Below, piece by piece: positions 37,401 to 49,600 of a stretch of DNA of 64,000 nt. Source of the DNA: Tanytarsus gracilentus (taxonomy: Eukaryota > Arthropoda > Insecta > Diptera > Chironomidae); NCBI GenBank assembly GCA_038502055.1, contig JAXRKN010000038.1:5518001-5582000 (forward strand), given 5' to 3'. Position 1 is the first letter of the stretch. Every line of letters starts with the position of its first letter. The position numbers were made by a program, and so were the translations under genes. Below the pieces are notes generated by a model. The model did not search any database and was not told the origin of the DNA. It saw only the letters and a list, made by a program, of their open reading frames with translations.

Positions 37401-40389
37401 ACTCATCATGTCCAAATCAACACATGGCTTCGATGAATGCTTTCCATCCAATGTCCGTGTTCCAATGGCGTCATTTGAGCAAGATCTCGAGGACGATTTT
37501 CAATTTTTACCGGCCGACTCGCCAACGGCTGATGAGGAGGAGGAACAGCCATCGCCGGAATGGTCATGTAAAAAATGTACTCTCGTTAATTCGGGTACGG
37601 CAACAGTTTGTGTCATTTGTGGAGGATCAAAGCTCAAAAGTACCACGCCGCAAGTCGATATGACGCTGAGAAAGGGCGAATTTTGGGCATGTGCCGCTTG
37701 TACGTTGAAAAATGAATTAGGCACAAACATCTGTTCAGCATGCAAAGCCATTCGACCTATTCCCAACGTTACAAAACCTCCAAATTTTCGTCCTTATACG
37801 GGCGCATCTCCATCATCATCCTCTACACCAACGACTCCAGGTACTAATTTATTTTATTTATAAAAATGAAGTGAATTAATCATTAAATAATTTACAGCAA
37901 CACCCAATGCGACCAACGCAATTGTAAGGCCGGCAGAAGCTCAAAATGTACCAGCAAAAACTCAATTGATGGTTCCAGCAACGAAAGCGAATCGTAGTCC
38001 ATCACCACGCCACGACAAATCGGGAGCAATTCCAAAGAGACATAGCACAGGCTCGGGTATTATGTTGCCCACTCAAAATTCATCTTCAGCTCTCACTCGA
38101 TGCGGAAGTGGACACGGAAGTCATAGTTCTTCGAAACCACAAATTCTCCCACTAACATCGTCATCATCAAAAACTTGGGTTTGTCCGGCGTGCACCTTCG
38201 AAAACTCTTCAGCCAGTGTCGTTTGTGATATTTGTTCGAGTAATCGACGCGTCATTTCGGAGTCTGTGCCGAGTAACATTCGAATAGAGTTGGATGACTC
38301 GAGACACGAAAGTCGACTAATGGAAAATCTTCGTAAGCAAGAAGAGTCTGAAGCGAGGGCTAAATGGGAGAACATAATCCAATATTGTAAGGAGAATAAT
38401 GAGCTTTTCGTAGACGATTCTTTTCCACCGGCGGCCAAGTCGCTTTATTACAATCCCAATTGTACGTCAAACACTGAATCAAATCCCGTTGTGCAGTGGC
38501 GACGACCACACGAGATTAATTGTGAAGGCGGTAATTTTTCGTGGACAGTCTTTAGAACTCCCCTTCCGTCGGACATTTGCCAGGGTGTGCTTGGTAATTG
38601 CTGGCTGCTCTCAGCTCTCGCAGTTCTTGCGGAACGTGAAGATTTAGTGAAGGAAGTGCTCGTAACGAAAGAAGTGTGTCCGCAAGGTGCCTATCAGGTG
38701 CGACTCTGTAAAGATGGCCGTTGGACGACGGTGCTAATCGACGATCTTTTGCCGTGTGATAAACGTGGCCATTTGGTTTATTCGCAAGCAAAACGAAAGC
38801 AACTCTATTTGCCTTTGATTGAAAAGGCCGTTGCTAAAATTCATGGTTGTTATGAGGCTCTCGTCTCGGGTCGTGCGATTGAAGGTCTCGCAACACTCAC
38901 GGGTGCACCATGCGAAAGCCTTCCTCTTCAGCCGAGCTCGATACCGACGGAAGACGAATTGGATAAAGATTTAATTTGGGCGCAATTGTTGAGTTCACGC
39001 TTGGTCAGGTAAGTCTCTATGATTTTCTGCCATATTTCGCACTACACAAAAGGATTTCTTCATTTCACTTAGATTTTTGATGGGCGCTTCGTGCGGGGGA
39101 GGCAACATGAAAGTGGACGAAGATGAATATCAGAGAAAAGGACTGAGACCGAGACACGCGTACTCTGTTTTGGATGTGCGTGACGTTCAAGGTCATCGTT
39201 TATTAAAGTTAAGAAATCCTTGGGGACACTATTCGTGGAAGGGCGACTGGTCGGATGACTCTGAACTGTGGACTGATGAGCTACGAAATGATTTGATGCC
39301 ACATGGCGCGTCCGAGGGTGTCTTTTGGATATCATTCGAAGACGTTTTAAGATATTTTGATTGCATTGACATTTGCAAAGTCCGCTCAGGTTGGGAGGAG
39401 ATTCGATTGTTGGGCACACTAAAGCCACTTTGCTCATTGTCATGTGTTCTGTTAACGGTGCTGGAACCAACTGAAACTGAATTCACTTTGTAAGTTAATT
39501 TTTTTTGTTTTAAAATAATTTAATTTTAATTTTTAATTTTTAGATTTCAAGAAGGTCAGAGGAATTCAGAGAAATCACAGCGATCTCAATTGGATCTTTG
39601 CGTTGTTCTTTTCCGTACTAGAAATCCAGCAAATCCTACTTCGGTTGAGGTGGGTCGACTGGTCGAACATAGTAAACGACAGGTGAGAGTTAAATTAGTT
39701 TTATATTTCTATTAATTATATAATTATTAATTTTAGGTTCGTGGTTTCGTTGGATGTCATAAGATGCTCGAGAGAGATTTATATTTACTAGTGTGTTTAG
39801 CTTTTAATCACTGGCATACTGGCATCGATGATCCTTCACTATATCCACAGTGTGTGCTCGCAATTCATAGTTCGAAACGATTGATTGTGGAACAAATCAC
39901 TCCGCCACCATACCTTCTGGCAGACGCAATAATAAGCTTGACATTGCAAAAGGGCCAGCGACATGAGGGAAGAGAGGGAATGACTGCATACTATTTGACT
40001 AAGGGTTAGTTAATTAATATTTATATCACGCATAAATGGCAATTAAAATCTCCCAAAAATTAGGCTGGGCGGGACTAGTTGTTATGGTGGAAAATCGTCA
40101 TGAGAACAAATGGATTCATGTAAAGTGTGATTGCCAAGAGAGTTACAATGTCGTATCGACCCGAGGCGAATTAAAAACTGTCGATTCTGTTCCTCCGCTA
40201 CAGCGACAAGTGATAATTGTTCTCACGCAGCTGGAAGGGTCGGGTGGATTTAGTATAGCGCATCGTCTCACACATCGACTGGCAAACTCGCGCGGTCTTC
40301 ACGATTGGGGCGAAAATAATAACCGTGAGACTCATTGTCCACCAATCGACGACGTATATGGACTTCATTCACCTCGTATGATTACATAA
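34407..40389 (+). CDS. sol: small optic lobes calpain (CAPN15 / Calpain-D)
   Basis: Atypical calpain needed for optic lobe and eye development in fly and vertebrates. Eight exons: 34407-34534, 35883-36146, 36225-37840, 37898-39008, 39073-39489, 39544-39682, 39737-40004 and 40064-40389, summing to 4269 nt (1422 residues). Six RanBP2-type C4 zinc fingers have first Cys at 12, 126, 455, 579, 620 and 765; finger 2 is split by intron 2. They probably bind ubiquitin or partner proteins. Between them lie long S/N/Q-rich linkers. The papain-like core has Cys904 (GNCWLLSALA), His1068 (RHAYSVLDV) and Asn1088 (LRNPWGHYSWKGDW), so all catalytic residues are present. The C-terminal SOL-homology region follows (VRGFVGCHKMLERD...) and ends YGLHSPRMIT. 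There are no EF hands, as expected for this class. Poly(A) signals lie near 40700-40735. Confidence 0.96.
34535..35882 (+). other. first intron of sol
   Basis: A 1348-bp intron after zinc finger 1 (GG|GTAAAT to TTGTAG|A). It is AT-rich, with A-tracts and a TCTCTCTCTC stretch near 35639; no exon or RNA gene recognised. Later sol introns are 52-78 bp. Confidence 0.8.
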
Positions 40390-40885
40390 TTTTTATAATA
40401 ATTGATTCCGATGCATTTTTTGATTGTGTGTAATTTTTACGCATCAACTTTTAACTTCCTACTATCGCTCCTTCTCTCTTCTACATAAAAAAATCAACAT
40501 TCATGAAACATGAATTTATGATATTATTTTAATTAAAATTTATTTGTGATATTTTAATTAAAATTGAAGAATGATGATGATGTTAACTTTAACTCGAATG
40601 TAATATGGACAGAAAGTTTTATGCATGTATAATTTTATGGATCTCTCTCAAGTTTTATGTATATGTTTTAAATCGTCATTTGAGAAATTCTTTATGAAAG
40701 AATTTTAAAATAAATAGAAAATGTCTCAATAAAATGAAAAATAAAATTTAAAAGTTTAATAACGTACTTTTGGATTTCAAACGAGTCGAGGGGCAGTGTA
40801 ACCGCTCAGTAGCAGAGAGAAAAATCAAACCAGAGAAGAAGAAAATACAAAAATTTAATTTAATTTCCCTTTAAAGCTCTTCATA
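40390..40885. other. sol 3' UTR and Mo25 upstream region
   Basis: About 350 bp of sol 3' UTR with several AATAAA-type signals (near 40710-40735) is followed by about 150 bp upstream of Mo25. The two genes are in tandem, so the Mo25 promoter must sit after the sol poly(A) site. An AATAGAAAATG/AATAAAATG repeat-like stretch marks the likely sol 3' end. Confidence 0.55.
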
Positions 40886-43174
40886 ATGCCACTGTTTGGA
40901 AAATCTCAAAAGAGTCCAGCTGAGCTTGTGAAGGTAAGCGGAGTTGCCGTCAAATTTAAAGCGTAAAGCGCAGAAATTTTATTTTTCATAATCCATTTCT
41001 ATACTTTTTCAAAATTCTCTTCGAAACGCACCGAAGGCTCTAAAGGAGGCTCTGAAAGCATTAGAAACGCTTAAGACAGGCGGCGATAAGAAAGCCGAAA
41101 AGGCACAGGAGGATGTCAGCAAAAATCTGGTATGAAATTTTCATTCAAATTACAAAATCAATTTTTGCATCCAAAGAAACTTTTTTCTTTCGAATGAGTG
41201 AAACGCAATAGCGGTGAAAATTTTAGAAAAAACATTCTAATTAATTGAGTCAACAGCAGCATTGGGAAAAAAGTGATTAGCAAATGTCTAAATGTTAATT
41301 CGATAAAAGCTTCTCTTTTGGACATAAAATGTGATTGAATGAAAAATTTGTGTGAAGAGGAGAGAAGAAGGAATCGGTAAAACGTATGTGTACATTATAA
41401 AATATAAATGCGATGATGGTGATGATGATGAAAATAGAGAAGAAGAGAGTTGTGCATTAACTGTATCAAAAAAATGGGTTTCATTCGCTCTCAATGGTCT
41501 CGCCCGATAAGAAATAAGAAATAATAAGTGCCATGTGTAAATCAGTAAGATTGATCGTGACCACGAAAGAAGGAAAAAAAGAGTTGATTTTGGCATTATA
41601 AAGTTACTTTCATGTGTTACATTATTTTGAAGGCCATCGTAAAGTAAAGTGAGAAATTGAGAGAGTGAGTGAGACGAAAGAAAAGTTTATATATCTTCAA
41701 AACACATTTTTTTCTATTTAAACGGTCGACACCACCGCCGCTTATGCTATATGTATTGTTTTATTTTATATTCTTCATATATATTCGATGTCGTCATAAG
41801 GCATAAGAGTGACGTTCCGGTTTATACTCGTTTGAAATGGAAAACTTTTCTATCGCGCGCCTCTTCTTAAACTCGTGCTTTAATGATATTTCAAGTTCAT
41901 CGCCATTTGAATTTTAACAAAAAAAAAACACAATTAACAATGCTGACTCGATTAGCCTGAATTTCTCTTCTCGCTTCAAATAAATCTAAAAAATTGCCGC
42001 TTGAAGCGTTAAAAATTTTATATTTTCCCACAACAATCGAACTCATTCGAATTAATTACTTGCAGGTGTCTATTAAAAATATGCTCTATGGAACATCCGA
42101 CACGGAACCGCAGACGGATATCGTAGTGTCACAATTGGCACAGGAACTGTACAATAGTAATTTGCTTCTCCACCTCATCCAGAACCTTAATCGAATCGAT
42201 TTTGAGGGTAAAAAGGATGTTGCACAAGTGTTCAACAATGTACTTAGACGACAAATTGGAACTCGCTCGCCGACCGTGGAATATATCTGCACGAAACCCG
42301 AGATTCTCTTTACGCTTATGGCCGGCTACGAGCACCAAGATATTGCCCTCAATTGTGGTACAATGCTTCGAGAGTGTGCACGCTACGAGCCGCTCGCTAA
42401 AATTATGCTTTATTCCGATGAATTTTTCAACTTTTTTCAATACGTTGAAGTGTCAACATTCGATATCGCCTCCGATGCATTTTCAACATTCAAGGTACTC
42501 TCTCTGTCTCTCTGTAATCCATCTCTTATCGGTCATTGCTAACTGTTTATTTTTTTTATCGCAATTAGGAGCTGCTAACCCGCCACAAAATCCTGTGTGC
42601 TGAATTTTTAGAGGCGAACTACGACAAAGTCTTTACGCATTATCAGCGGCTATTAAATTCCGAAAATTATGTTACACGGCGTCAGAGCTTAAAGCTCTTG
42701 GGCGAACTCTTGCTCGATCGTCACAATTTTACGGTTCGTAATAAATAGCTTCAAAAAAAATGTGATCAATAATAATATTTTCAATCTATTCTTCTATTTT
42801 AGGTAATGACGAAATACATTTCAAATCCCGACAATTTAAAATTGATGATGAATATGTTGAGAGAGAAATCACGAAATATTCAATTTGAAGCCTTCCATGT
42901 TTTTAAGGTGGCTATTTTGACTTCTTTATTTAAGCAAATGATAATTAATATAATTTTCTTTTAGGTATTTGTGGCAAATCCTAATAAGCCTAAGCCAATT
43001 TTGGAAATTTTGTTGCGCAATCAGGATAAGCTTGTTGATTTTCTTACACGCTTTCATACCGAACGAAGTGAAGACGAACAGTTTAACGACGAAAAGGCAT
43101 ACCTTATTAAGCAGATAAAGGAACTAAAACCGATTCAAAGCGCCGATGGCACATCACAATCATCTCAGCAATAG
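40886..43174 (+). CDS. Mo25: Mo25 / CAB39 scaffold protein
   Basis: Armadillo-like scaffold that binds the pseudokinase STRAD and stabilises active LKB1, and also activates STE20-family kinases. Six exons: 40886-40933, 41037-41129, 42066-42494, 42569-42733, 42803-42907 and 42965-43174, summing to 1050 nt (349 residues; fly Mo25 is about 339). The first residues MPLFGKSQKSPAELVK and blocks such as RRQIGTRSPTVEYICTKPEI, LRECARYEPLAKIML, VEVSTFDIASDAFSTFKELL and NPNKPKPILEILLRNQ are almost family consensus. The short extra tail after ELKPIQSADG is S/Q-rich. Intron 4 has a weak donor (GTTCGT). No sign of damage. Confidence 0.97.
41130..42065 (+). other. second intron of Mo25
   Basis: A 936-bp intron (CTG|GTATGA to TTGCAG|G), the largest in this gene. 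AT-rich, with ATG-type short repeats near 41410-41435 (GATGATGGTGATGATG). No exon recognised. Confidence 0.8.
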
Positions 43175-43666
43175 CCTATTTTTTTGAAGAATGGTGTTCA
43201 CACATATACACGACACATTAAAAATTAATTATAATTATTGATACTATCTTCATTCTCTCATGCTGCTCCTCAATGTTGATGATTATTGTCTCTACTTTTA
43301 TTATTTTCAAAAAAAAACTACTACTCCCCTTTCTCCAACGATCATTGTTCTAAATTTATATTATTTTATCTTTTTTGGCATATTACTGAGATATATAATA
43401 ATTAAAACAATAGATTTTAGAAGTGACAAATGACTTTCTTTTGAACTTTGTTGTACATTAGCATAAAAAATGATTTATTTTCAAACAAATATATATATAT
43501 ATATATTCCCGTAGACTCGAGAGCGAGTATACCTACAGACTTATTTAAGCTTATAATTTATTTCAAGTGAAAAATCCCCTTTCCTGGAAAACAAAATTGT
43601 TAAATGACTTGATAATTGATTAAAAATAGATTTTAGATGAAAACGCTGGAAATTTTTTTGTTTTAT
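43175..43666. other. convergent 3' region of Mo25 and MED10
   Basis: Holds the Mo25 3' UTR and the end of MED10. An AT microsatellite lies at 43489-43506. The MED10 poly(A) signal AATAAA (43662-43667, - strand) shares its first A with the last base of the TGA stop. No coding sequence. Confidence 0.65.
43489..43506. repeat. AT microsatellite
   Basis: Nine AT units in the Mo25 3' flank. Confidence 0.85.
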
Positions 43667-44143
43667 TCACTCTTGCTTTTGATTGTAAAACTTCTCTAGA
43701 CTCCGGTACTTGTTGATCTCGTTGGGAAATTCATTGTTTAATTCCAGCAGCAGATTGTTCTTAAACTTTCGATACATGTCAATTTTTCCCTTTGTTTCTT
43801 CGTTTTTATAAAGAGCCTTTTCGATGCAATCTTTCGTGTAGAGTTGTGGATTTTTGCCTTGATCAATGTAGTCGGTTACAGCAATTGGAATCGAAATTCC
43901 CTCGACCTTGCCACGATATTTGTCAATTTTCTGAAGATCTCCAATAAGTGTTTGAATTTTTTGATTTAAAACAGCCTGTCCTTGGGGTTGAAAGTCAGAG
44001 ACAATTATTCCGATCTAAAAAGGTATTTTTTTAATTAATTTGTTTTGAGAAATCTAAATTGACACAATTAAAATTACCTGCCGAATGTTCTCAATAAAGA
44101 GCTCCAGTTGATTTTCCATCGATTCCAAAGCATTTTCTGACAT
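43667..44143 (-). CDS. MED10: Mediator complex subunit 10
   Basis: Middle-module subunit of Mediator, which links activators to RNA polymerase II. Two exons: 44078-44143 and 43667-44014, 414 nt together (137 residues; human MED10 is 135). The protein starts MSENALESMENQLELFIENI and continues RQ|IGIIVSDFQPQGQ across the splice. The family signature VTDYIDQGKNPQLYTKDCIE and a K/R-rich tail follow. The short second exon makes this gene easy to miss. The mRNA has an AATAAA overlapping the stop codon, so the 3' UTR is probably very short. Head to head with the putative + strand exon at 44716. Confidence 0.95.
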
Positions 44144-44715
44144 GTTTTAAATACTTAATGGACTTTCTTATCAACTTAGAATTGTTAAATAATTAAATAA
44201 TAAAATTTTTGTGATTTCATGAAATTCTGAAAACTTTTGTTTATGAAAAAAAAGTTACAGACCCCGTACAAGGTTGGGACATATTAATCATGATTTAAAT
44301 TCGAAACTTAGTTTTTGAATTTCAAAAATTGTCCAGGCAAAAAAAGTCAATAAATTATGCAAATGTCTACTTTAATTAATTTTTTTAATTTACTGAAATT
44401 CAAATAACAAAAATTCCTAACCTTGAATCATAGGAAACATCGACTGAATTGCGTGAGACTTTATTATTGTATCGCAATGGCAATGGAAAGAGAGAGAATA
44501 TTTTAAAAATTCTATAAAGAACTTAGTTAATAAATTAAAGAATAAAAATATAACAGACAAGTTTTAACATAAACCGATTCAGAAAAAATTAAAATTTCAT
44601 TAAAAACTGATTTATCTACTCGACAATCTATGTTTTTAAATATATTCCTGTGCAATTGTGTTCTAAGAGTGAAACAGTGAAAATTTGAAAAGCGGGAAAA
44701 TAAGAAAAGTGAAGC
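44144..44715. promoter_or_regulatory. divergent 5' region of MED10 and the 44716 exon
   Basis: 572 bp between two divergent ATGs. AT-rich, with no clear TATA box. The last 70 bp before 44716 are purine-rich and look like a 5' UTR (GTGAAACAGTGAAAATTTGA). Confidence 0.4.
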
Positions 44716-44758
44716 ATGGGAAAAACACTGCCAAATTCTGACGATGACGATACATACG
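44716..44758 (+). CDS. putative first coding exon of an unknown gene (start A)
   Basis: ATG followed by 14 codons (MGKTLPNSDDDDTY) and one base, then a good donor (G|GTGAGA). The upstream 70 bp look like a 5' UTR. No acceptor exon that continues this frame was found in the window, so the rest of the gene probably lies beyond the right edge. The exon ends in phase 1, as does the candidate at 46590-46623. I do not recognise the peptide. It could be a chance ATG with a chance donor; the head-to-head position with MED10 supports a real promoter here. Confidence 0.45.
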
Positions 44759-46589
44759 GTGAGAAGATTTTATTTTATATTTTTTTAACTCGAAATCGCG
44801 ACAAAGATTTGACACTTTAAGCTTAAAAATATATATATATATATACGAAAAGAAATTCTAAGAAAAAGCGATGATGATGATGATGTGAAGGCAAGGCCAG
44901 TGTAGAAGTAAGAAGCGACAAGTTATGTTAATTTTACAAAATCTCCATTGGATCATCACACAAAATGTCATTTTTGTGATGACTAATCAAAAAAAAAGTA
45001 AAAATGCTGAGCTTTCAACCTTGCAGCTTCCACATGTCTTGCAAATTATTATTTGTTTAAAAAAATCACGATCGAGATCAGCAACTTCCTCATCACCTAG
45101 AATCTTAATAATAATAAGAAAGGTGATGACAGTAAGAATTAAAATAAATTCATTTCCTCCTCCACTCGATTTTCTAAAAAACAACTTTTGCACACAAAAT
45201 TGTGTGATGTATGCTGAAGCAAGGAAAACATATTAATTTTCCATGACTCGTGTGGAAAATCTCTCGTTCATTCATACACACACACACAGATATTACATCG
45301 GCACATATAAAATATGTATAAATTTGTCGTCTTTCCACCCGGCATGCTAAATCGGCAATCGGCAACAACAAAATTATCATTCACCACCAATATGCGAACA
45401 CGATGCTCAACCCGAGATTATACGATATTTAAGCAACAATTTGTTTGCATTCAATCCTGCTGTGCTATTGTTGTTCGGGGGGCATTATTATTACGTGTTG
45501 GTTGTTTGTGTTTGTGGGGAAAGAAAAAGCCGAAGATTTTCTTATCGCATTTGCCAAATTATGTTTGAAAAATTAAATTATTTTCAAGCTCTTAAATAAA
45601 TTTGAAAAAGAGAAATATAAAAGAGAGAGAAAGAAATGATAAAATCATTTAAGAATTAATTTGGCTTTTCGTCACCCCTTAAGCACTCCTCTCACCTCAC
45701 CATGTATATTTTTCACTTTTCCTTCGCCACTCTCTTTCTCTTGTGCACACTTCGTTCGTGTGTATGTCAAGAACGAAGTTGGAGCTCTGGAGGAAAGGAA
45801 AAAATATTGAAAGCAAGTCAGCATGTCGCTCAGAGGGATCGCTCTCGAAAAATAAACGAATACAATCGACTCTCGAAAATACACGACGACGCCGGGGGAG
45901 AGAATGGAAAAACGAAAATATAATTTTTCAAGTCTTCGTCTCGACTAAAACGAACTCGATTGTACGCTGGCTGGCAGTAGCACTGTGTGTGTGTGCAGCA
46001 TAGGAAAAAAGAGCTTTTCTGACGACGACGGCAGCGGGAGAATAAATTGAAATAGAGAAGAAAAAAATCGTGTTGATTCTGTCAGTATATTTCAGTAATG
46101 TTTATGAACCCATTGAGTGAATAAGTGAATTCGTTTAGCTCTCAAAGCCTCTCGCGCGAGTGTGGAAATCGTTCTGAATTTTCCTCGGATTTTTTTTTCT
46201 CTCATCGAGTTAATTGTAAAGGATGAAAAATTAGCTTAAAAAAGGATAATTAAACATTTGTGACAATTAAATATTTTTTATCTTGGCCATGATATCTGGA
46301 TGCCATAAATAATAAGCGCGTGACAGTTGAAATAAAATTCCAGTGCATGAATTATATTTTTCATTGACCAAAGAAGAAAAAAAGGAGAAGAAAAGCCGCT
46401 TAAGCTTTTTATCAAAAACGAAATATAAAAAAAATTAGAAAAGTGAAGAAGGAAATTTTCTCTTGCAAAAAAAGAGAAAAAGAAAAGTTTTTCTTGTGAA
46501 AAGTTAAAATTAGAAAATCATTCAAAATAGCTAACGAACAGAGATTTTCCCATTTTCAAGACACAATCTTCCGTCAAAATTTTCCGACC
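44759..46589 (+). other. probable intron or UTR between two alternative starts
   Basis: No convincing exon. An AT microsatellite lies at 44829-44845. The frames at 44925-45236 and 45314-45568 have no homology. From about 45960 the sequence becomes purine-rich (GAAAAAAAGAGC, GACGACGACGGCAGCGG), as in a long 5' UTR leading to the ATG at 46590. Confidence 0.4.
44829..44845. repeat. AT microsatellite
   Basis: About eight AT units just downstream of the 44716 exon. Confidence 0.85.
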
Positions 46590-46623
46590 ATGGATTGTGA
46601 CTACTCTAAGCTGTTTTATAAAC
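46590..46623 (+). CDS. putative first coding exon of an unknown gene (start B)
   Basis: An ATG in strong start context (ACCATGG) opens 11 codons (MDCDYSKLFYK) plus one base, followed by a consensus donor (C|GTAAGT). About 600 bp of purine-rich, stop-containing sequence upstream looks like a long 5' UTR. The exon ends in phase 1, like the exon at 44716, which fits two alternative promoters of one gene. No downstream exon is visible in the next 17 kb. I do not recognise the peptide. Confidence 0.5.
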
Positions 46624-49600
46624 GTAAGTAATTTTGCACTAAATGTGTGCTGAAATAAATATTTTCTGTTGAAAGAAATTCGATTCGTCGTTTACGCTTA
46701 CGAGAAATTTTATTTTGTTTTATAAAATTTGTGTGTTTCTCAAAAATTTGCCGACGTTTCTCGATGACGTTTTCGAGCCAACACAAAAAAAATAGTTTTG
46801 CTTTTGATAAGTGAGAAAAAATGTCAAAAAAGTTGAAAAATATTTCACACGAAAATTCGCTGCGCGTTTCTCACATTTTTAGAAATATTGCAGCGTGTGC
46901 AATTTTTATTGCAACATTATTTCTGTTGTCATTATTTGCTCACATATCGCGACGGCGAGCTAAGCTGTTTGGGGGAAGGGACTTGAGCAGTGAATGTCAG
47001 TGTCAGGGACGTCTGTAACGTGTAACATGTGCGAGAGCCGGTTTAAATATTTAGAATTACTCCACTCACAAATCCCTGATCACGCTTAGTCGTGAACAAT
47101 GTAATGCATATGTGCATATACATTTTTCAATAATATTCATTATTTATTTGAAAGTTATTAATTATTAGCTACTTTGTGTTAAATGGCATTTTCAAAAAAT
47201 TAATTATTATTAGTTCGAATGTCGAGTGCGCGCTACAAAATTTTCCAAATTAAATTCTTTCATTATTCATTTCGGGGTGGAGTGAGGTGTGAGAGGGTGC
47301 GAAAAATTTCCCAATAATTTTTCAATCCTCACAATTTATTACCGAAAATATTTTTAGAGCACTCTAAAAATGCACAACACTGTACATTTTTTAATTCTTC
47401 TCATGCCATAATTTAATGTACATAAACAAAAGCGTTTTAAATTGCACTCATTTTTTTTTCTTCTGAAACCTGAATCGAAAGGCTCAAACTCTTATTTAAT
47501 AAAAAGAAACTCTTTCGCGATAAGGCACACATATAGAATTGTCGCCCTCTATATTACAGTCATTAGACGCTTATACATGGCAACACTAACTTTTCTGTTG
47601 CACTTTTGCTTTGAAATGATTTATAGACGAAAATTGAAGCGAGTTGTTTTCGCCGCAATGGTTTTCTATTGCAGATTTACTGCTGATGGCTGTGAGAAAA
47701 AAATTGTGTCGTTTATTTAAAAATATATTAAAGATTTTTGAAAACTTTAAAAAAAAATATTTAAAGGAGAGTCATCGAAGTGTCATGTCATTAATTGCAA
47801 TTATAGGCATTCACAATATCGCTTTAATCGCTGTTTAACATTCGTATCTATAGGCAGAGAGGTCTACGACGGCAATCAGTGAAATTGTGTTTCACCTACG
47901 TTCAATTAACCGTCGCAATTGAGCGTACATACATGTATCATCTAGTACGTAATGGGATATTGAGTGAAAATCGATAAGCATCAATATTGTGCGCCTTCAA
48001 ATGAGAGATGCACATTATATGTGCAAGTGGTGGCATCATCATTAGTGTGTGGGTGCACATTTATATTTATGTTGTGCGATTATGAGCTACGAAAATATTT
48101 CTCTAAGAGTTCACTCGATGCTGAAGATGATCTGAATGTGTGAATGCGTTGTAAACAATTTTTAATGAAAGGAAATGAAGATTTTTCATTTCTCACTTTT
48201 TTTAACATTGAGATATTATCTTCCTCCAACGCTGCACCGCAGTCGATGCTGTGTGTGAAGACCACGAAAAGCGAGTCTACGATAATTACATGTTTATTTT
48301 TCGAGAATAGTGCAAAGATAATTGATTTCTCTCTCCCGTTTTCCACTCAAACGATTCATTATTGACCCGCGAGCGCATTTCGGAAGCGCGTACATCACAT
48401 GGCCACTAATTGGGAGTCTAATGCATTTAGAGCCTTCTGCGTCAGCCTTTTAAATGATGATGCTATAAAAATTAATGAGAAGCTGATTAATTTCCACTCT
48501 CTTTCTCACATCCGATTTAAAATCTCGAGCCACACATTGCATCATGATGATCCAATAATTCACATAATTTAGATTCGTAAGCTGCACATCATTAATAAAT
48601 TTAATTTTTCTTAAAGCATATGCGCGCCTCTCCATTACCACTTAATTCACTTACTAATTAATTTCGTTGTAAATCATTGAAAATGAATTTTATTGAATTT
48701 CTTCAAGCGATTGAAAAAGTAATTGACAAATTAATTTTTTTCATAAACATGAAATTATTTTAATATTTTTATCAAATAATAAACAAAATTAATTAAAAAC
48801 AATTTTATAAGCACAAACAAAAACATTTAAATTTTTTTAATGAAAATTACAAATAATTTGAAATTTCTTCAGAAATTAATAAAAGAGTCAAAGATCATTT
48901 TAAAAAATTCCCTCTTCTAAATTTTTATTACTCAGCCAAAAATTTCGTAAATATTTTAAATTCCATGATTCGATTTTTTAATATCTCATTGAGTAATGAA
49001 ATTTAAAGTGCAATTGTCATGAAAAAAATCCCCATTTTATTTAAATTAGGATATTTAATAATTTGTCAAATGCCGTCGCATATTACAAATAATTTCTTAT
49101 CATGTGACTAATAATAGGCTTATAAATTTTCCATTCACATTTCCGTGATCTTCGTTTCCTTCCTCACCAGACATGCATATTCACACACACACAATATGAT
49201 GGAATCTAATTCAAGGTTCACGTCGAATTTCACTTGCAGGCTCGGACAATGAATAGCGTAAAAGTGAGGAGGTGATGAGGGAATGGCGAAAAGGAGAATT
49301 GAAAAATCGATAAGAAGCATTCTCAAGCGTGTCGAGACGGAAATGAGTGGAAAAGAATAAATGAAAATTTTTATTGCAAAAAAACTTTTAAGCTGCACTT
49401 TAAGGCATTTATCGAGTTCATTTGATTTAATTGAAAATGGCTGAACGCTATTTAAACAGCACTGACTCACGTGTTAGTTATAAAAATCCAAATATTTACA
49501 GATCGCGCAAAAGTTTCATACATCACACTTGCCAACATATAAAAAATTATGAACTTTTGATCATTTTGTAATTCGAGTGGTTTCTGATGTAAACGCCGTG

